The notes under the pieces were generated by a model. That model was given only the letters and a program-made list of their open reading frames with translations, was not told the origin of the DNA and searched no databases. Made by a program: the position numbers and the translations under genes. This document shows, piece by piece, positions 1 through 7,390 of a DNA stretch of 11,276 nucleotides. Location of the stretch: the NCBI GenBank assembly GCA_015179025.1, contig WHUX01000770.1:1-11276 (forward strand). Reading direction: 5' to 3'. This DNA comes from Terfezia claveryi (Eukaryota; Ascomycota; Pezizomycetes; Pezizales; Pezizaceae). Positions within the stretch are counted from its first letter, which is position 1. The number at the start of each line of letters is the position of its first letter.

Positions 1-2048
1 GAAATATAATCGTCCTCTGGTGGGAGTGTCCAAGTATTTATGCTTTCTTGATAGAGCGTCTGCTATCAAATTTTCCTTTCCTGCAGTATGCTGTATGTCT
101 GTATCAAATTCCATTAGGTAATCTTGCCATCGCCTCAATTTTGACTTGCAGGCGTTTGAGTATGGAAGGTTACTAAGGTTTGTGGTCTGTAAGGATAGTG
201 AACTTGTGACCTCTTAATTGTGCTTCAAAAAATTTAATGAGTCAATAATCGCTAATAATTCCTTTGAAAGGTAGGATAATTGAGTTGTGCTGGATTAAAT
301 TTTCTAGAGTGGAAGCATGATAGTCTGATATGCGTTAACGGTCCTTGACCTATCCAAGATCCTAGTCTATATCACTAGCATCACAGACTAAATATTTAGG
401 TTCAGTAGATTCATTATTCCAGGGTTTTAAAACATGTGGGGAATTCACGAGTTCCTTAAGTTTTTCAAACGCTGCGTTATGAGTATCTGTCCATTCCCAT
501 TTCTTTGTTTCTCCTTGCAGTTCTGACAGGGTGCTCGCATACATGCCAAGTCAGGAATAAATCTGCTGAGATAATTAACGATTCCAAGGAATCCTCTAAG
601 ATCCTTTTTTCTTGTAGGAGTTGGAAATGTTAATATAGTAGTCCTCTTCTCGGGTCTACATGTAATCCATCTGATGTTAAAACGTGTCCTAAGATTTCCA
701 ATCTTGGAGTAAAGAACTGGCATTTGCTTTCTTTAGATAAATTTCTCATCCTGTAGACGTTGAAGTACTTTCTTCAATAATTCTATATGTTCTTCATACG
801 TTTTGGAGAATATAATAATATCATCAATATAGATATTAATTTTTATAGACCATGTCCTTAAAAATTTCATGCATAACAGAACCATGGTAGCAGGTGCGTT
901 ACGATCCCCTTGTTGCATAACTCTACTTCTGAAATATCCCATGTGACATAAAAAGGTAGAGTGTTGCTCAGATTCTTTATTGTTCCTGATATTAAAAAAT
1001 CCATCGGCTAAATCAAGCTTAGTCCAAATGGGATTCTCCGCTACTAGTTCAATTGCTTCATTAATATCTGGCAATGGGGTGTGGTCCGGTTCGATGGCTA
1101 AATTGCAGTCTCGACAGTCATTGACATGTCTGGCTTCTTCCGGTTTATCTCGTTTAGGGATAGTGAACATGACTACAGCATTTGTGTCATTTTCTACTCT
1201 ATATATGTGACCTGATGCTTCTTCTTCGACTAATTTGTCATGGATTTGTTGTCTAAATCGATGTCCTGAGGGTCGCCATTTTGGTATCCAAGTAGCTCCT
1301 GCTTTTGGTTTGATAGAGTGATTAATTTTCTTAGTGGAGGTAATTCCCGTGGAATTGTCTTGGGAAATAATAAGGGAAACTCCGTTACAGGGTTGAATTG
1401 TTTCTGTACTATAGAAACAGCTGTCACGAGTTCTCTTTCTGAATCAGTTTCTTCTGCGTCACTAATATTTTCCCAATTATCTGGTTCACTATAATCTGTG
1501 ACTGATTCACAGCTGACCTGGTATACGCTGATCTTATACCATTCGCCATAGTTCTAGATCCTTCCATACACTTAGCTGGAATCGAGGAATATTTTCCGGT
1601 GGATAGTAACTGGTTCCTGATGGGCAGGAATTATTGCTCGCACTTTGCTGAGAGCAGGTTCTCCTAGTATCATGTCCCATCCAGTCAAATGAGCTATATA
1701 GAACGTTCGTTCTTCTACATAACCTATCCAATCAAGTTTGATAGTACAAGCTTTGTCTATCGTTCCTTTTGAGCCTTTAATTGCAGTACTTAATGATTTC
1801 TTCTCGATACTTCTAGTTGGTATTTTGTATAGGTGTACAAATTGAGAATTGATTAAGTCTCCTCCCTTGTTTGGAGATCAATTAAAGCTAGTGCGGGGTG
1901 TTCGTTAGCTTTAACGAATACCTTGCTAAAATCTGGTACCTGTCTTGACAAGGGTTGTTCCTTGATTTTATCCTTGTTGTTTTTATCCTTGGTGGCTATC
2001 GGCATAGCTAAATCTTGTGCGCTGTACGCATGGTACCTTATTTTTTCG
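1..2048 (-). pseudogene. pol: pol pseudogene: protease, reverse transcriptase, RNase H (3' part off the window)
   Basis: The frame changes several times, so this is a broken gene. A protease-like segment covers about 1620-1960 and contains A-L-I-D-L-Q-T and, further on, G-W-D-M-I-L-G; the usual D-S/T-G catalytic triplet is not seen. The reverse transcriptase runs from about 1440 (P-K-T-I-P-R-E-L-P-P-L-R) to about 550. Visible RT marks are K-L-D-L-A-D-G-F-F (first catalytic Asp, near 1000-1025), Q-G-D-R-N-A-P-A-T-M (883-912) and Y-I-D-D (about 820-831), then L-E-I-L-G-H-V-L-T-S-D-G near 670-700 and F-L-G-I-V-N-Y-L near 580. RNase H occupies about 1-410 with D-A-S-D, K-E-L-L-A-I-I, T-D-H-K-P (177-190) and A-D-A-L-S-R, so all four acidic residues can be seen. 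Frames shift near 735, 545, 365, 170 and 1855. Relative to the end of gag, pol starts in the +1 frame. Integrase is expected beyond position 1. Confidence 0.88.
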
Positions 2049-3799
2049 TTTCCTACAGTCCTTGTAGGAGTGTCCAGGGTTCCAACACCATAGACATTTC
2101 TTGTCTCTAATTAATTGCATCTTCATCTTCTGATCCAATTTTTTTGTGATGGTGTCCCAATCTGAGTCCTTCCGATTTTCTGTGTTGGGTTTGGTGTTGG
2201 GATTGCTGCTAGGATTAAATCCTGTTTTTTGTCGTTGATTCTGGTCCCTGCGTGGACCGTGACTTCGATTTTCATTCCGAGGGTGTTGTCGTCGGGATGT
2301 ATTTGTTGTGGATGGTGGGGCAATATCCTTCTTGGAAGCTTCATATGACTCCGCTTGATGCACGAGCTGATCATATGACCATTCTTCTTTGATTAAAGGA
2401 ATTAATGTAGCTGACATATATGGCGGCAGGTGATTAAGAAACTTTCTTCTTTTTACTTCCTGCGATATTGATTGTTTGCCATCCTTGTCAATCAATTTGA
2501 TTTGCATTTCAGTAAGCCAGTTGGCAAACTGTTTGATTCCCATGTGACGTCCGTCCTTGTATGGTGTGGCTGTCTCCCATCGTTTCCACAAAATGTCCTT
2601 ACTAGTAGAGGGTATCAGAAAATCCCTTAGCACTAGTATGAAACCAAAGAATGTCGCATTCTTTCCTTTTTCTCTTAGGAATTGATTATAAGTAGTAAGT
2701 GCGCTTCCTTCCATTCTGAATCCAACAATTTCCAAAGCTGAAGCGCCTTCTAAATCTATTCTTTTGAGAACAAACCAACGTTGCATTGCTGTGGCCCAAG
2801 AGTCAAAATATTGTGAGTCTTGCCATTTTTTGTCTTCTCCTCTTAATTTTTCTGGCATATCAATCTTTATTCCTTTTAAAGCATTCGTTGCTTTATGGTT
2901 ACCCGTTGTAACCATTCCTGTTGTAGATTCCCATTGCTGGTGTTCAACTGATTTTCCTCGTTTGGGTTTTCTTTTAAGAGTTTGACTTGCAACTGACGAT
3001 GCCTTATCAGAGTCCGAGCTATCATCTCCGCTATCATCGGGTCTCGTCCTCCTCCTTGTTTTTCTGCTTCTGTTGGTCTAGTCCTGTATCTAGATCATCA
3101 TCGTCTTCTGGTAATTCTATATCTTCTGGTGGTTGGTCTTTGTCGTCTGGTTCTTTGGCTGACCCAGTCCTCCTTTCTGGTGTCTCAGGTGCTCGACCTT
3201 TGCCTTTCGATTGATCTTTTGGTGTTCTCAGGAACGCTCCTGGAAGTTCTTTGCTAGGATTGAAAAAATCCTCCGCGGTATGTGCTGATTCTTCTAGATG
3301 AGTGCCGCTCATCATGAATGCCATTATTTCTTCCCAGTTATTTATTACCCAATTCGGTTTCCTTAAAAGTGGAACAACAGGTTTCCTTAATTCTTTACTT
3401 AAAAATGCGTTCATTTCTAAGTCTTCTTCTTTGAATGGGTAAGGGTTAGCCATAAGTAGTGTTTTGCTACGGCTTCCATTAAGAGTCGAGTATCATCAGG
3501 ATGATACTGTTGGGCATGTCCATTGAGCGAGTATATTTCAAAATCTCCTCAATTGTTGGAAGATGTCTGTCCCAAAATTCTTCTGGTGCGAGAGGTAAAG
3601 CCATACTAAAATATAGTTTGGTTCCTGCTCCACCTGGTTCTCCTATTTCTATATCGATGGGCAGATTTATTTCCCCTTCTGTGTTAGGAACTATAAATCT
3701 GGTCTTTCTGGGAGTTTCTTCTACTAATTTCTTAATATCTTCGGGTAACATAGTTAACCGTCTCGACCTCTTAGTCTTCTTACTAAGTTCAGATGCCAT
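1983..3799 (-). pseudogene. gag: gag pseudogene with CCHC zinc knuckle
   Basis: This encodes the retrotransposon capsid/nucleocapsid polyprotein, broken into three open pieces: 3799-3479 (106 codons), 3453-3034 (139 codons) and an open frame that can be read from about 3040 to 1983 (first Met at 2915). The last piece has a helical capsid-like region (W-x-D-S-Q-Y-F-D-S-W-A at its start), a basic Arg/Asn/Gln-rich linker and a knuckle C-L-W-C-W-N-P-G-H-S-Y-K-D-C (C-X2-C-X4-H-X4-C) at 2096-2055. An acidic Asp/Glu run lies around 3040-3120. In the gap between the first two pieces the third frame reads H-P-D-D-T-R-L-L-M-E-A-V-A-K-H-Y, so the pieces look like one ancestral ORF of roughly 600 residues split by shifts near 3510, 3455 and 3035. 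The 3799 ATG was chosen because an in-frame stop precedes it closely upstream; alternative starts further down are possible. Confidence 0.8.
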
Positions 3800-3800
3800 T

Positions 3801-4403
3801 ATGTCTGATTTCGTCGTCTGTCCGCAACCAAATGCAGCTGGTTATGCGATACGATCGTCGAGTTACTTTTCTTCTTTGGCACCTTTCTGTGCTGATGGTG
3901 TGGTGGCTGATGATCCTTATGATCTCCGTTCGACTGACGGTTCTGTTGGCTCGGTGGCTCACGAGGCTGGTGAGGCTGGATGTCAGGATCCTGATGTTTC
4001 TTATGGTCCTGGTTTTTCTTCGTCTACTGGTCTAGAATCTAGTTCTAGTTCTTCCGGCAAGAGTGTCACGTTTTCTGATTGGTGTGTTGAGGTAGACGTT
4101 GGGGGCGCAGAGGTATTGGTAGAGATGTCTGGGCCTAAGGAAGGTTCTGATGGAGGTAATTCTTTTCTGGAGGAAATGGCTGCAGTGGAGGCAGCGAGAT
4201 TTGAGCCTTGGGATTGTGACGCTTGGTTGTTTAGACCAATTATTCCTGGGACCTGGGGGGCCGGTTTTTCAATGGTGTACTGGATTTACAGGTACAGATG
4301 TAATGGCGGTTGCCAGGAGTGCAAGATGAGTTGTCGATCTTATTGGGAAAAGTGTTGTGAACGAGGGTGGGATTGTTTAATGTGGGATACCACTGCCCGT
4401 TAG
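3801..4403 (+). CDS. intact antisense ORF in the retrotransposon leader; Cys/Trp-rich tail, function unknown
   Basis: This 200-codon ORF runs opposite to gag-pol, from M-S-D-F-V-V-C-P-Q-P to W-D-T-T-A-R. I do not recognise the family. The N-terminal two thirds are rich in Ser, Gly and Asp (with a run S-S-S-S-S-S). The middle is acidic, and the last 60 residues are rich in Trp, Tyr and Cys, with spacing C-X3-C-X2-C-X3-C-X6-CC-X5-C that could bind a metal or form disulfides. No signal peptide or long membrane segment is seen. Codons are strongly of the GCT/GAT/GGT/TCT kind, and there is no stop although gag and pol around it are broken. The open frame continues upstream to 3501, but that part is antisense to gag; the ATG at 3801 is one base from the gag ATG (3799). 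An AATAAA lies 155 bp after the stop. It may be a gene carried by the element, or a chance ORF; I favour a gene. Confidence 0.55.
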   Translation: MSDFVVCPQPNAAGYAIRSSSYFSSLAPFCADGVVADDPYDLRSTDGSVGSVAHEAGEAGCQDPDVSYGPGFSSSTGLESSSSSSGKSVTFSDWCVEVDVGGAEVLVEMSGPKEGSDGGNSFLEEMAAVEAARFEPWDCDAWLFRPIIPGTWGAGFSMVYWIYRYRCNGGCQECKMSCRSYWEKCCERGWDCLMWDTTAR

Positions 4404-4629
4404 AGCTCTGCTTAGCTTGCTTCTAAGTCTTTTGTTGATGTACTGCAGTTGAGAGTCTGATGTCTCGTTTGTTGGATTTTGTTGGCTAGCTAGTTGAATA
4501 ACGATATCGATTTTATATGTGCACTTGGGTGTCGAATTGTATACACTTGCGTGAGTGTAATAAAGGTATCCGAAGGTTGATCAGGCCTTGGATTTAAGAG
4601 TAAAGATTAGGTAAGTAAGTTAAAAAAAA
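4404..4629. other. non-coding stretch between LTR and antisense ORF (retrotransposon leader)
   Basis: No convincing ORF is seen on either strand. On the minus strand this is the start of the element's internal region, where a primer binding site would be expected directly after 4630. The sequence there is a T run followed by AACTTACTTACC, and I could not match it to the 3' end of a tRNA. A self-priming mechanism or a slightly different LTR boundary remains possible. Confidence 0.5.
4559..4564 (+). promoter_or_regulatory. possible poly(A) signal for the antisense ORF
   Basis: The hexamer AATAAA lies about 155 bp after the stop of the plus-strand ORF and 66 bp before the LTR edge, in the sense of that ORF. 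A transcript ending just downstream would stop short of the LTR. A hexamer can occur by chance in AT-rich DNA. Confidence 0.35.
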
Positions 4630-4682
4630 TGTAATGAATGGTACTAGACAGTATTCATTCGTACCGTTTATACAATCTATAT

Positions 4683-4917
4683 CCGTAGGCACGGACGTTT
4701 GTGTATTTCGGTTCTGCTGAGGTAAGACCTCAGAAGGGTAGGGAGATTACTATGTGGGACGTTCCCGAAGGGAACAGTAATTAACTGGTGTAATCTATCT
4801 TATATGATTTGTGCTATCTAAGCTATATGATCTTGATCTGATCGGAATATAGGCTTGCTTGCTCTGAGTGCTTGCTTGGTTGCTTCTTGTCTTTCTGTGG
4901 ATTCCAGAGGGAATCCA
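4683..4917. other. series of four short perfect hairpins in the transcribed part of the LTR
   Basis: Four perfect inverted repeats follow one another: CCGT-AGGC-ACGG (4683-4694), CTGAGGT-AAG-ACCTCAG (4717-4733), GTTCCC-GAA-GGGAAC (4761-4775) and TGGATTCC-AGAG-GGAATCCA (4898-4917). They all lie downstream of the TATA box on the minus strand and so would mostly be in the 5' end of the element's RNA. They may be structural signals for reverse transcription, packaging or termination; that role is inference. Confidence 0.5.
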
Positions 4918-4922
4918 GCGGC

Positions 4923-4931
4923 CTATTTATA
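4923..4931 (-). promoter_or_regulatory. TATA box of the LTR promoter
   Basis: The minus strand reads TATAAATAG here. It is downstream of the enhancer-like repeats and upstream of the hairpin region, which fits a U3 promoter with initiation near 4890-4900. The 8-bp hairpin at 4898-4917 lies right at the expected start. Confidence 0.6.
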
Positions 4932-5008
4932 CTCTCTGAGATCTGATGACTAAGGAAATAAATACAATAAAGGGTGGCACACCAGAAGGTGGTCACTGTA
5001 CAAAAAGG

Positions 5009-5107
5009 GTCATGTGGCTATAGTAATGAGTCACACGCCTTAAACGATAGTCATGTGGCCATAGTAATGAGTCACATGCCTTAAACAGAGGTCACGTGGC
5101 CATAATG
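5009..5107. promoter_or_regulatory. 41-bp direct repeats with TGAGTCA and CACRTG motifs (probable U3 enhancer)
   Basis: Units start at 5009, 5050 and 5091 (the last is partial), each opening with GTCAYGTGGC. The first two contain ATGAGTCAC, a match to the TGASTCA site of Gcn4/AP-1-type bZIP factors, and CATGTG or CACGTG E-box-like words. Repeats of this kind upstream of a TATA box are typical of LTR enhancers. Binding is inferred from the motif alone. Confidence 0.5.
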
Positions 5108-5165
5108 AGGGTGTCTTCATATGGCAAGTGCCATGGAACTTCCCATGGCAAATTCCGCGTGCTAT

Positions 5166-5441
5166 GGACGCTTATAAAGCAATAGGAGGTGGTAGAAGGC
5201 TAGTCCTTCTACCGAGAGCTTAGTTACATAACATAGTAGTAATATAGGAAATACAAAAGTATATAATCAATTATATAAGCAATAAACAACGTTTCCATTA
5301 CAGGACGCTTATAAAGCAATAGGAGGTGGTAGAAGGCTAGTCCTTCAACCGAGAGCTTAGTTATATAACATAGTAGTAATATAGGAAATACAAAAGTATA
5401 TAATCAATTATATAAGCAATGAAACAACGTTCTCCATTACA
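5166..5441. repeat. 137-bp tandem duplication including the outer LTR end
   Basis: Copy one is 5166-5302 and copy two is 5303-5441. Both begin GGACGCTTATAAAGC and end CCATTACA. They differ by a few substitutions (for example CTTCTACC versus CTTCAACC) and two extra bases in copy two near 5424-5433. Each copy therefore carries a full LTR terminus. Confidence 0.9.
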
Positions 5442-5643
5442 ACTTACTTATCGCCTGTAACAAAACTTACTTGTTGCCCTTGACAAAACTTATCACCCAT
5501 GACAAAACTTGTTGCCCGTGACAAAACTTCCTTATTGCCTGTGACAATACTTGCTTGTCGCCTGTAACAATACTTGTCACTCATGACAATACTTGTCGCC
5601 TGTGACAATACTTGTCGACCGTGATAATACTTGTCCGTGACAG
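5442..5643. repeat. minisatellite, ten units of 15, 19 or 23 bp, with an 84-bp higher-order period
   Basis: Units all start with ACTT and end with GACAAA, GACAAT or similar; a typical one is ACTTGTCGCCTGTGACAAT. Lengths in order are 23, 23, 19, 19, 23, 23, 19, 19, 19, 15, so units 1-4 and 5-8 form two 84-bp higher-order copies (5442-5525 and 5526-5609). Length steps of 4 come from a doubled ACTT. Most units hold an imperfect palindrome TTGTC...GACAA (perfect 6-bp arms in the unit at 5572-5590). There are no unique spacers between repeats, so this is not a CRISPR array. The minus strand is open through the array, but this follows from the repeat itself. Confidence 0.9.
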
Positions 5644-5711
5644 TTTTGTTTTTATTACAGTAGCGAAAATTGGGTAGATAAGTGCGGTACAATTTTATTT
5701 TGCATACCTCC

Positions 5712-5790
5712 AAGTTTCTTGGTTTTGTTGGTAGGGCCTGGCCCATTTTACTAGCATTATCAGGACCTGTGTTCGATTCCCAGTACCTCT
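5712..5790 (+). ncRNA. degenerate tRNA-like sequence, possible SINE head
   Basis: A B-box-like word TGTTCGATTCC (5770-5780) matches GGTTCGANTCC at all but one position and sits in a T-arm that pairs at 4 of 5 positions. About 40 bp upstream TGGTTTTGTTGG (5720-5731) resembles an A box, and TTGGTAGGGC resembles a D-arm. The acceptor stem does not pair, and an anticodon stem exists only with a 20-nt loop, so this is not a working tRNA gene. It may be the pol III head of an old SINE. Confidence 0.35.
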
Positions 5791-5888
5791 GTAAAGGGCT
5801 AATTCGAATTTATCCTTCAGCTACGCTGATGTGGATGGTTCAAAAAACAAAACTTATCCTTGCTTATTTAACTCTGTTCATCATAACT

Positions 5889-5932
5889 AATCTCTAAAAA
5901 CATGTATCTAAAAATTGTCTCTAAAAATCGTG
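5889..5932. repeat. short degenerate tandem repeat of a TCTAAAAAT word
   Basis: Three units of about 14 bp built on TCTAAAAA are seen. Around it, from about 5790 to 6000, I see no gene. Confidence 0.5.
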
Positions 5933-6028
5933 AGTTCTTGGCTTCTGTACTAGGATAAAGGTGCAAGCATTTTTACTTTTGTCTTTACATCTTCCGACTC
6001 CTTTGAGCTCTCACGCTCGCAGCCCCCC

Positions 6029-6290
6029 CACCAGCCAGCTGCTTTTCTCCAGCCAGCTCTACTACCAGCTTCTACTCTATCACCGGCTCCAACTCTATCC
6101 CAGCTCCAACTCTACTACTAGCTCCAACCAACTCTGCCACCAGCTCCAACTCTACCAGCTCCAACTCTACCACCAGCTATCCAGCTCTTCCTGCAGCCAC
6201 TATGACTACTACAACCTCTGCTGATACCTCTGCAGCCACTAACACTCCTATTACTACCTCTGCCTCTGCCACCACTACTACTACTACAAC
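6029..6290 (+). repeat. low-complexity CAGCTCCAACTCTAC-type repeat, Ser/Thr/Pro-rich if translated
   Basis: Degenerate 15-18 bp units such as CCAGCTCCAACTCTACC recur to about 6190 and then pass into an ACT/GCC-rich stretch. In the frame of the following gene this reads as a Ser/Thr/Pro/Ala-rich region from about 6006 onwards without a stop. It may be the low-complexity N-terminus of the dioxygenase-like gene or a simple repeat next to it. Confidence 0.65.
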
Positions 6291-7390
6291 TGGCTTACTT
6301 TCAGCGCACGCATTTGAAGTCTGTTTAGCCCATTTGGTTGCTAGTGGCGCATTTAATAAAGATCATCCGCGAAGGGCAAAAGGACTATACCAACATGTCA
6401 AATGCCTTCTACAATCTTGGGAAAAAGAGAGAACAACCCGAATCTTTTGAGAAGCTCCTACAAGTATTTCTGCATTGAAATGGTCTTTAAAGAATAAAAG
6501 AGGTTCGTATACCTTATAATTCTTATAATTTAGAGCTAATTATAAGGAATTAAGGTCAATATTCTTTACCCGTAATGAAGAATTCTCAACTTTCATCTTT
6601 TCGATGATTTCAATCAGGTCTTGAGCATTTGGAGATTAAAGATAAAAATGGCTGTCTCTTAGCTTACCGGCTCAGAATTCTAGACTTCTTGGTTGGAGGC
6701 TTAGTTAAAAATGATGTCTTTTTACCTGAAATAGATATACATCACTAATGAAAAATAGATCCCCAGGACGAATTTCCGATCTGACACTATGCTATTTGGG
6801 CTGATAGTAGTTTAGATATTTTTCATAGTAAAGATTATAGAACTCAACAACCTGCCTCGATTACTTAGATTGAAAGGATCAAATCCCTATGGCGGTATCT
6901 TGGAGATTGTTTGAAGCTTATTTTTCCTGAAGCATATAATAAGCTTACTATCATTACACTTCCCGACCCCCTTCAATTGTTATGCTATCCTTGAGCTAGA
7001 GCCGCCATTAACCAACAAATAATACCGGACAGTATTTTACAACATCATCAAGAGTGGAAGGATATTCGTTCTGCCCCTAATGCAGTTGTACTATATGGTG
7101 ATTATGATAGAGGTGACTTAGTATTATAGCAAGCCAAATGTATTTTGGAGCTTCGACCTGGGAATGCTTTATTATTTATGGGTTCTTTAATCTGTCATGG
7201 GAATACTAAGATTACTCGAGGTGTTAGGAATAGTGTTAATCTATTTACACACAAGAGTATCATGGATTGGATTAAACAGTATCCTTCTACATCAAAGAAA
7301 AGAAAAGGGGGTTAGCAGCTGGAGCCTAAGAAAAAGCTGACTGGACGAAGTCAACCAAGTAAGAAAAAGGCAAAAAATATTGTTCTATAG
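6202..7390 (+). pseudogene. 2OG-Fe(II) dioxygenase-like pseudogene, possibly TET/JBP-like
   Basis: The first part (from Met at 6202) is Thr/Ala-rich and then reads L-L-S-A-H-A-F-E-V-C. One shift near 6370-6420 leads to the frame of 6395, which continues to 7390 with no further net indel but with stops at 6476, 6488, 6551, 6605, 6746, 6749, 6782, 6866, 6992, 7127 and 7313. The C-terminal half looks like a double-stranded beta-helix dioxygenase: H-Q-E-W-K-D (7046 on; H-x-E where H-x-D is usual), G-D-Y-D-R-G-D-L-V-L (7097-7126), L-R-P-G-N-A-L-L-F, then I-C-H-G-N with the expected distal Fe-binding His at 7196-7198 and G-V-R-N-S-V-N-L-F with the 2OG-binding Arg at 7226-7228, ten residues later. 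A Lys-rich tail (K-K-R-K, P-K-K-K) may be a nuclear signal. Enzymes of this kind oxidise DNA bases or other substrates. The dioxygenase fold is likely; the TET/JBP subtype is a weaker inference. Confidence 0.6.

Larger units (their letters stand above)
1..5441 (-). mobile_element. Ty3/Gypsy LTR retrotransposon, 5' part, decayed
   Basis: On the minus strand the order is LTR (5441-4630), leader, gag with a CCHC knuckle, protease, reverse transcriptase, RNase H. RT followed directly by RNase H, as in Ty3/Gypsy (Metaviridae), with the catalytic box Y-I-D-D, identifies the superfamily. Integrase and the 3' LTR should lie to the left of position 1. Several frameshifts in gag and pol show that this copy cannot make its own proteins. 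The element is unusual in having a long leader (about 830 bp between LTR and gag) that contains an intact ORF on the opposite strand. The right boundary is the terminal CCATTACA at 5434-5441, the complement of a TGTAATGG LTR start. No target-site duplication can be tested because the other end is outside the window. Confidence 0.9.
4630..5441 (-). repeat. 5' LTR of the Gypsy element (812 bp)
   Basis: On the plus strand the stretch begins TGTAATG and ends CCATTACA, so its ends are inverted repeats of TGTAAT with the TG...CA form usual for LTRs. It lies just upstream of gag on the minus strand. Inside it, in minus-strand order, are a 137-bp duplicated segment at the outer end, three enhancer-like direct repeats, a TATA box and then a transcribed part with several hairpins. 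The second LTR is outside the window, so the boundaries rest on the terminal motif and on position only. Confidence 0.65.

Noticed and set aside
980..1210. Plus-strand ORF opposite the reverse transcriptase
   Set aside because: Shadow of the RT-coding strand.
2041..2050. Programmed -1 frameshift heptamer A-AAA-AAT in gag
   Set aside because: The -1 frame meets a stop at once; pol is in the +1 frame, so this would not give a fusion protein.
3501..3800. Upstream extension of the plus-strand ORF to 3501
   Set aside because: This part is exactly antisense to the gag N-terminus, whose own frame is protein-like; the ATG at 3801 is the more plausible start.
4605..4629. tRNA primer binding site next to the LTR
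   Set aside because: No match to a tRNA 3' end starting TGG was found directly inside the LTR edge, so none is annotated.
5442..5643. CRISPR array
   Set aside because: Repeats are contiguous without unique spacers, and the context is eukaryotic.
5444..5746. 100-codon minus-strand ORF over the minisatellite
   Set aside because: Its residues simply repeat the 84-bp (28-codon) super-unit of the array; no protein-like features.
5712..5790. Functional tRNA gene
   Set aside because: The acceptor stem does not pair and there is no proper anticodon loop.
5961..6224. Plus-strand ORF rich in Leu, Gln and Ser
   Set aside because: Another frame of the CAGCTCCAACTC repeat; the frame that leads into the dioxygenase-like gene is preferred.
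6476..7315. Stops in the dioxygenase-like gene bypassed by A-to-I RNA editing or an altered genetic code
   Set aside because: TAA and a tandem TAA-TGA also occur, and the neighbouring genes show the same decay; mutation is simpler.
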